Positions 60,196 to 64,000 of a DNA stretch of 64,000 nt are shown here, in pieces. Position 1 is the stretch's first letter. Every line of letters starts with the position of its first letter. The translations under genes and the position numbers were made by a program. The notes under the pieces are model-generated. The model did no database searches. It was not told the origin of the DNA and saw only the letters and a program-made list of their open reading frames with translations. The stretch is from Saksenaea vasiformis B4078 (Eukaryota > Mucoromycota > Mucoromycetes > Mucorales > Saksenaeaceae), in contig JNDT01001921.1 in assembly GCA_000697055.1 (NCBI GenBank), positions 87,186-151,185 of the forward strand, read 5' to 3'.

Positions 60196-60582
60196 AATAT
60201 AAATAATTTATACTTTCTGTTGTGGTTTGTGGATTGAATGGATATGCTCTCTTTGTATTGACATGTATTATTTGAACGTGGTTATTATTATTATTATTAT
60301 TGATATACTTGTTATCCATCAAAAAAGAAAAAGAAAAAAATATAGACTGACAGGTCGGTTAAGACTTCATTGGAAAAAAAAGTTACACTAATCGTTACGA
60401 TTCGGCAATCCAAATGCATTCGATGATCTTAACGCGATACTCAAACACGTATTACCCGTTTCCCATTTGTTATACACTGAGTCTTCGATACAAAAACATA
60501 CGCGTCTTTTTTATTATTATTATTATTTATTGCCTGTCGTTTGGATCCCAAGCAATTCACAAAAAAGGGGATGCGTAAATGC
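60196..60582. other. Convergent 3' intergenic spacer
   Basis: 3' UTR-like DNA between the Hsp70-like gene and RPP2, with (TTA)n tracts at 60284-60302 and 60508-60530. No gene. Confidence 0.65.
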
Positions 60583-60966
60583 TTAGTCGAAGAGACCGAA
60601 GCCCATGTCTTCATCAGATTCTTCCTTCTCTTCTTCCTTCTTTTCCTCGGCAGCAGCCTCAGCGGCGGCGGCACCACCGGCGGGGGCAGCACCAGCAGCG
60701 ACAGCACCACCAGTGGGGACGGAAGCAAGCTTCTCGGAACCTTCAGCGATAACCTAAATAAACAGTTCAGCATCTGTTCAACTTGTCACTGATTCGCTTC
60801 TGTTTACCTCAGCAATGGTCTTGCCTTCGAGGGACTTGACCAAAGAGGTCAAACGGGAGGCGTCAGCCTCAACACCAACGGAGCTCAAGATGGTCTTGAT
60901 ATCTTCAGCAGTGGGGTTTTCCTTACCACCGGCGACGAGAAGAAGGTAGGCTGCGAGATGCTTCAT
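60583..60966 (-). CDS. RPP2: 60S acidic ribosomal protein P2
   Basis: Stalk protein recruiting translation factors to the ribosome. Two exons (60966-60808 and 60753-60583) encode 109 residues, the normal P2 length. The N-terminus [20 protein letters not shown] and [20 protein letters not shown] are P2-specific rather than P1. An Ala/Gly-rich hinge follows, and the protein ends with the conserved acidic [13 protein letters not shown]. The intron has donor GTAAAC and acceptor TTATTTAG, phase 0. Start ATG 60966 is the only sensible one. Confidence 0.96.
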
Positions 60967-62366
60967 GGCTAAGTGTAAACGTACAAAAAGAGAGGAAGCT
61001 TTTGTGACGTTCAGGGAAAAAAATTTATTTACAGTTTTTTGCGTGTGACTTTGCGTCGGCTGGTAATGAATTTTGCGCCAGCCATTTGCAAAGAAAAGGG
61101 TCAACACGAACGCTTTACGTGAACACATGGAGGCTGATGGCGCTCCATCGAATGTAAACGATGTCACGTCATTTGACGTTGATATGTTTGCGGATGATAT
61201 ACAAATGAGTAGACAGAACTGTCTCGTTCAAATCCATTCGTTTTAACTGAAAGATGGCGGGAAGGAGGTAGTCATGTAGACATCAACCTTATGCGAATGC
61301 GTACATTGACAGAAGCCCCAATATTTTCTGATGATAACAGAGATGAAAGCTTAACAGGCTTTATCCATTTTCCAGATAGACTATGTGTGTAGCGTGAGCA
61401 TAAAGCTAGAACGAATGCTTCCTATAGAAAACACACCCGCAGCAAATCGAAAAGATGTTTGATTTGGTGATTGAAGAAGGACGAACAGCAAAGAAGCAGC
61501 ATTCATCACAGGTATAAATGCCCGAATCGCACAACATTATATCAAAATGTACAACCGGGATGAAGAAAGACGACTCCCTGGTTTGAGGGAATGCCTTGTG
61601 CGAGGTGTCCTTTTTTTTTGTTCGTGCTGGAGCTTACCACCCAGAGGAAATACATTAGGCCTTCTAGTAGGCTGACTGAAGCTCACTTCCGCTTTCTGGT
61701 AGACTAGTTTGCATAAAAACGTGGCTTCTATCCTGATTGGTATAAGGAGAAGGCTTTGTGAAGCTGTGCATAGACATGTAATTAATTAATAAATGCCCTA
61801 TAACTTTCAAGAAGCTGTAAAAGCTTCCTGAAGCAAGGAATTCTGGTCAAGTCTTAGCATTACCGAAAAGAACGATACAAGAACCGACTTTCATTAAAAA
61901 TAATGTTTCTGTTGACAAAGCTGTATCTATCTTCATATACAAAGAAGGTCTGGTATCGACAAGGAAAGCATGCTACTTTCATCATCAGATTGCCAGATGT
62001 GGATCGGCGTGGTACCGTATTCATTGCTGCTGTCTACAGTACGAGCAGGTCCAAAAATTGAAGTAGATAATTCTGAGTGTGAGATAAAGGGAAGGCCAAG
62101 ATTTGGAGTGTATCGCAACTTGGCTATCAAGGCCAATGACAGTTACCAAGGTCAGTAATCCTCTCCAAAACTACATTATGACCTCCAATCAATATTCCAA
62201 CGCTGAAAAGATAAGCCTGTTAGCGGAGCCCATTCAAGTGGGAAGTCTCGACACATTGCAAAAGTTGTCAAAAGCGAAAAACAGTCTTCTCTTTTATCTC
62301 TTCTTCTCACCTAGCCTACCTTTACCCTATTCTCTTTGACGTCTTCTATTCCCTTTCTCTTTTAAC
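60967..62366. other. Intergenic region, no gene recognised
   Basis: Begins with the RPP2 promoter. The remaining 1.2 kb has only short frames without motifs (61933-62158 on both strands, 62103-62339 +). Confidence 0.5.
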
Positions 62367-62559
62367 ATGGAGCTTACCTTGACTGAAGTTATCTACGTAA
62401 CACTCTGGTTAATCGTTCGCGTGGTTAACTTGTCGGTGCACTCCTTGATCACATATAAAAAACATTTTCGAATTTTGAAATTAAAAGCAGAAAAGGAAGA
62501 GAGAACAAAAAGTACCTTTCACATTGATAGCGAGCTTAATCTTTCTGAATATCTCGATC

Positions 62560-63321
62560 TTAGTTGTCTGTAAGGACTGCAGCGGCCTTGGACATCCGAA
62601 TAAGAGATACAAGGTGTGCCCAAAAAATGCCAACTATGGAAGGATAACTGGTGATCATATCTAAAAAGATTTCCTTTTGCTAAATAACCAACCTGTAGTT
62701 GGTACGAAAAGGAAGTTGACCATCGAAGAACAAGCCGAATCATCCAAAGCAAAGAAACGGGGAAGGAACACGACAGCGTCTGCAAGCGCAAATGAAAGTT
62801 TGCCTCCACCGTCTTGCCCTTCCTGCGGCTCAAACGAGCATCGAAGTTCAAGGTCCTCGCAGTGCCCGAAGCATAAATTGACGATGAAACAGACTGTTTA
62901 TGACAAGTTGGGAAAAGACAACGAAAAGTTTACCAGGAAATTACCGTTTGACAAGATCGTTCGTCTTGCATACCAACATACACTCCACGAAAAGGTTACA
63001 AGGTTATGTAACCTGTCCAGAAATGTGATAATACGGGCGCAGTTGTTCGTCAACTGGTATATCATCAAGCATGCTCGTGAAGAAATCGCACCGTACCTCT
63101 TTACGCAAAATTTTTGGTATTCCATATGCCAACTTGTTCTTGGGAAGGAAATGTTTTTGGATCTCTGTTTGCGTGAAATCGTCGACAGAAAGCTCCATAT
63201 GCTGCACCCTGGAAACATTTTTTGCCCTTGCGAACTGCAAGTCAACCGCGAAACCGTCAGTCAATATTTGATTGGTGAACATGTATCTTTCGGAATTTTG
63301 GAGGGATTCGATGCTACGTGA
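62560..63321 (+). CDS. Putative transposon-derived protein with two CCHC zinc knuckles
   Basis: The first part, after a splice-like acceptor (GATCTTAG, near 62561), reads CKDCSGLGHPNKRYKVCPKN, a CCHC-like knuckle. It is separated by an in-frame TAA from the rest, but a 49-nt GT-AG intron (donor GTGATC, acceptor CCTGTAG near 62697) would restore the frame into GTKRKLTIEEQAESSKAKKR. A second knuckle follows, CPSCGSNEHRSSRSSQCPKH, then a helical region (EKVTRLCNLSRNVIIRAQLF) to a stop at 63321. Knuckle-plus-helix proteins like this are common repeat-encoded ORFs in Mucoromycota (recollection, not a database result). No transposase core is visible. The true 5' end is unknown, perhaps upstream of 62367. 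Confidence 0.45.
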
Positions 63322-64000
63322 ACCCTAATCTGGAGAAATCCAGAACGTCGTAGAACAGTTTCAAATGATCCTCGTGAGTGATCCCAGCCTTGCGAGATAC
63401 AAGGCTGTCGAGAGTTTTGGCATCGATGGTAATAAACCGCCACTGGAACGATTCGCTTGGTGTCAGGCCAAAAAGACGTGGTAAATCCTTCGACTGCGTA
63501 GACTTCGTCGCTTGCTGATGCATGTTGTCATACAGTTCCAGAATTGCCGTAAGGCTGGAATGTACTTCCCGGGAGAAGCAGATATCGCTTCTTTAGTCGC
63601 TGGTTTTGGGACTATCTCTTCCAACTCCTGGCATACAGCTTCGACCGCCGTTTTGATATCGACAGGAATATTCTCGGAAATAGAATGAGGCCAACGAGGT
63701 TCACCTCCGGCAATCCGTTCAAAGATATAGTCATTGGAAATTTCTTTTGCTAGCTTACGGCTTCGGTTCTGCTATACTGTAAGTAACAAGATAACACAAA
63801 TGGAATACGTACAGGTAAAAGAAATTTCAATTGATAGACGGCATAAAAAAATATTCGATTCTCAAATGTCTCGACGACATGGTTCGAGTACGCTGTGGCA
63901 AGCGTCACACATGCGGCAGAAAGTATGTCGCTGCAGCGTTCCTGCCGCGTTAGCCGGTATAAGCTGTTCGGGTGGTTGGTACAAAATGTTCTCCAATTTT
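63314..64000 (-). CDS. Putative transposon-derived ORF, partial at window edge
   Basis: Read on the minus strand from the window edge: a stretch TAYSNHVVETFENRIFFYAV, a probable short intron near 63.75-63.81 kb, then a segment with AVEAVCQELEEIVPKP and a final frame containing LPRLFGLTPSESFQWRFITI and a stop at 63314-63316. The SFQWRFITID motif and the N-H-V-V-E-x-F-E segment remind me of long multi-copy ORFs in Mucoromycota repeats. It overlaps the + strand knuckle ORF tail to tail by a few bases. The 5' end lies beyond the window, and frame breaks suggest it may be a decayed copy. Confidence 0.4.

Noticed and set aside
1..64000. tRNA, rRNA and CRISPR arrays
   Set aside because: I looked for T-loop-like boxes, conserved rRNA stretches and regularly spaced repeats and saw none convincing. 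A covariance-model scan would be the decisive test for tRNAs.

Overview
The window is nuclear DNA from a fungus. Protein-coding genes are split by many short introns (about 45-80 nt, GT...AG, CTAAC/CTAAT-like branch sites), coding density is high, and the gene set is fungal (Cch1 calcium channel, Pex22, Clr4/Su(var)3-9, Set2, Atp19, Trm13, Ipi3, Nup85, RPP2). A queuine tRNA-ribosyltransferase, an HSPA12-type Hsp70 and a CCHC-knuckle repeat ORF point to an early-diverging fungus, most likely Mucoromycota (inference). I found no rRNA, tRNA or CRISPR.

Layout. 1-4.3 kb: an orphan single-pass membrane protein and PEX22, both +. 4.4-12.6 kb (-): one very large gene, the four-domain calcium channel CCH1, split into many exons. 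13.4-16.1 kb: a small orphan gene (+) facing the pyruvate dehydrogenase E2 gene (-). 16.1-24.2 kb: a gene-poor block of decayed repeats (a diverged inverted repeat family, a pogo-like non-autonomous element, mariner-like ends, a fold-back). 24.2-25.8 kb: the H3K9 methyltransferase gene (+), whose chromodomain is built from two tiny exons plus the start of a third. 28.3-29.4 kb: ATP synthase subunit k (+) and a secreted expansin/barwin-like protein (-). 30.4-34.6 kb: an IML2/TTC39-like TPR protein (-) with a very long acidic N-terminal extension. 36.5-41.8 kb: SET2 (-), divergent from a FYRN/FYRC nuclear protein (+). 41.8-44.4 kb: repeat debris. 44.4-47.0 kb: ISA1 and an uninterrupted bacterial-type glycyl-tRNA synthetase (+). 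47.3-55.7 kb: queuine TGT (-), TRM13 (+), IPI3 (-) and NUP85 (+), the last two sharing a 69-bp promoter. 57.7-61.0 kb: an HSPA12-like Hsp70 (+) facing RPP2 (-). 62.3-64 kb: two tail-to-tail ORFs that look transposon-derived.

There is no operon-like system. Functional themes are chromatin marking (H3K9 and H3K36 methylation, FYR protein), mitochondrial function (E2, subunit k, Isa1) and RNA/translation (GlyRS, TGT, Trm13, Ipi3, P2). The most unusual item is the bacterial-type GlyRS at 45.3-47.0 kb, a candidate horizontally acquired synthetase. Exon joins were worked out by eye, so gene outlines are firmer than individual splice sites.
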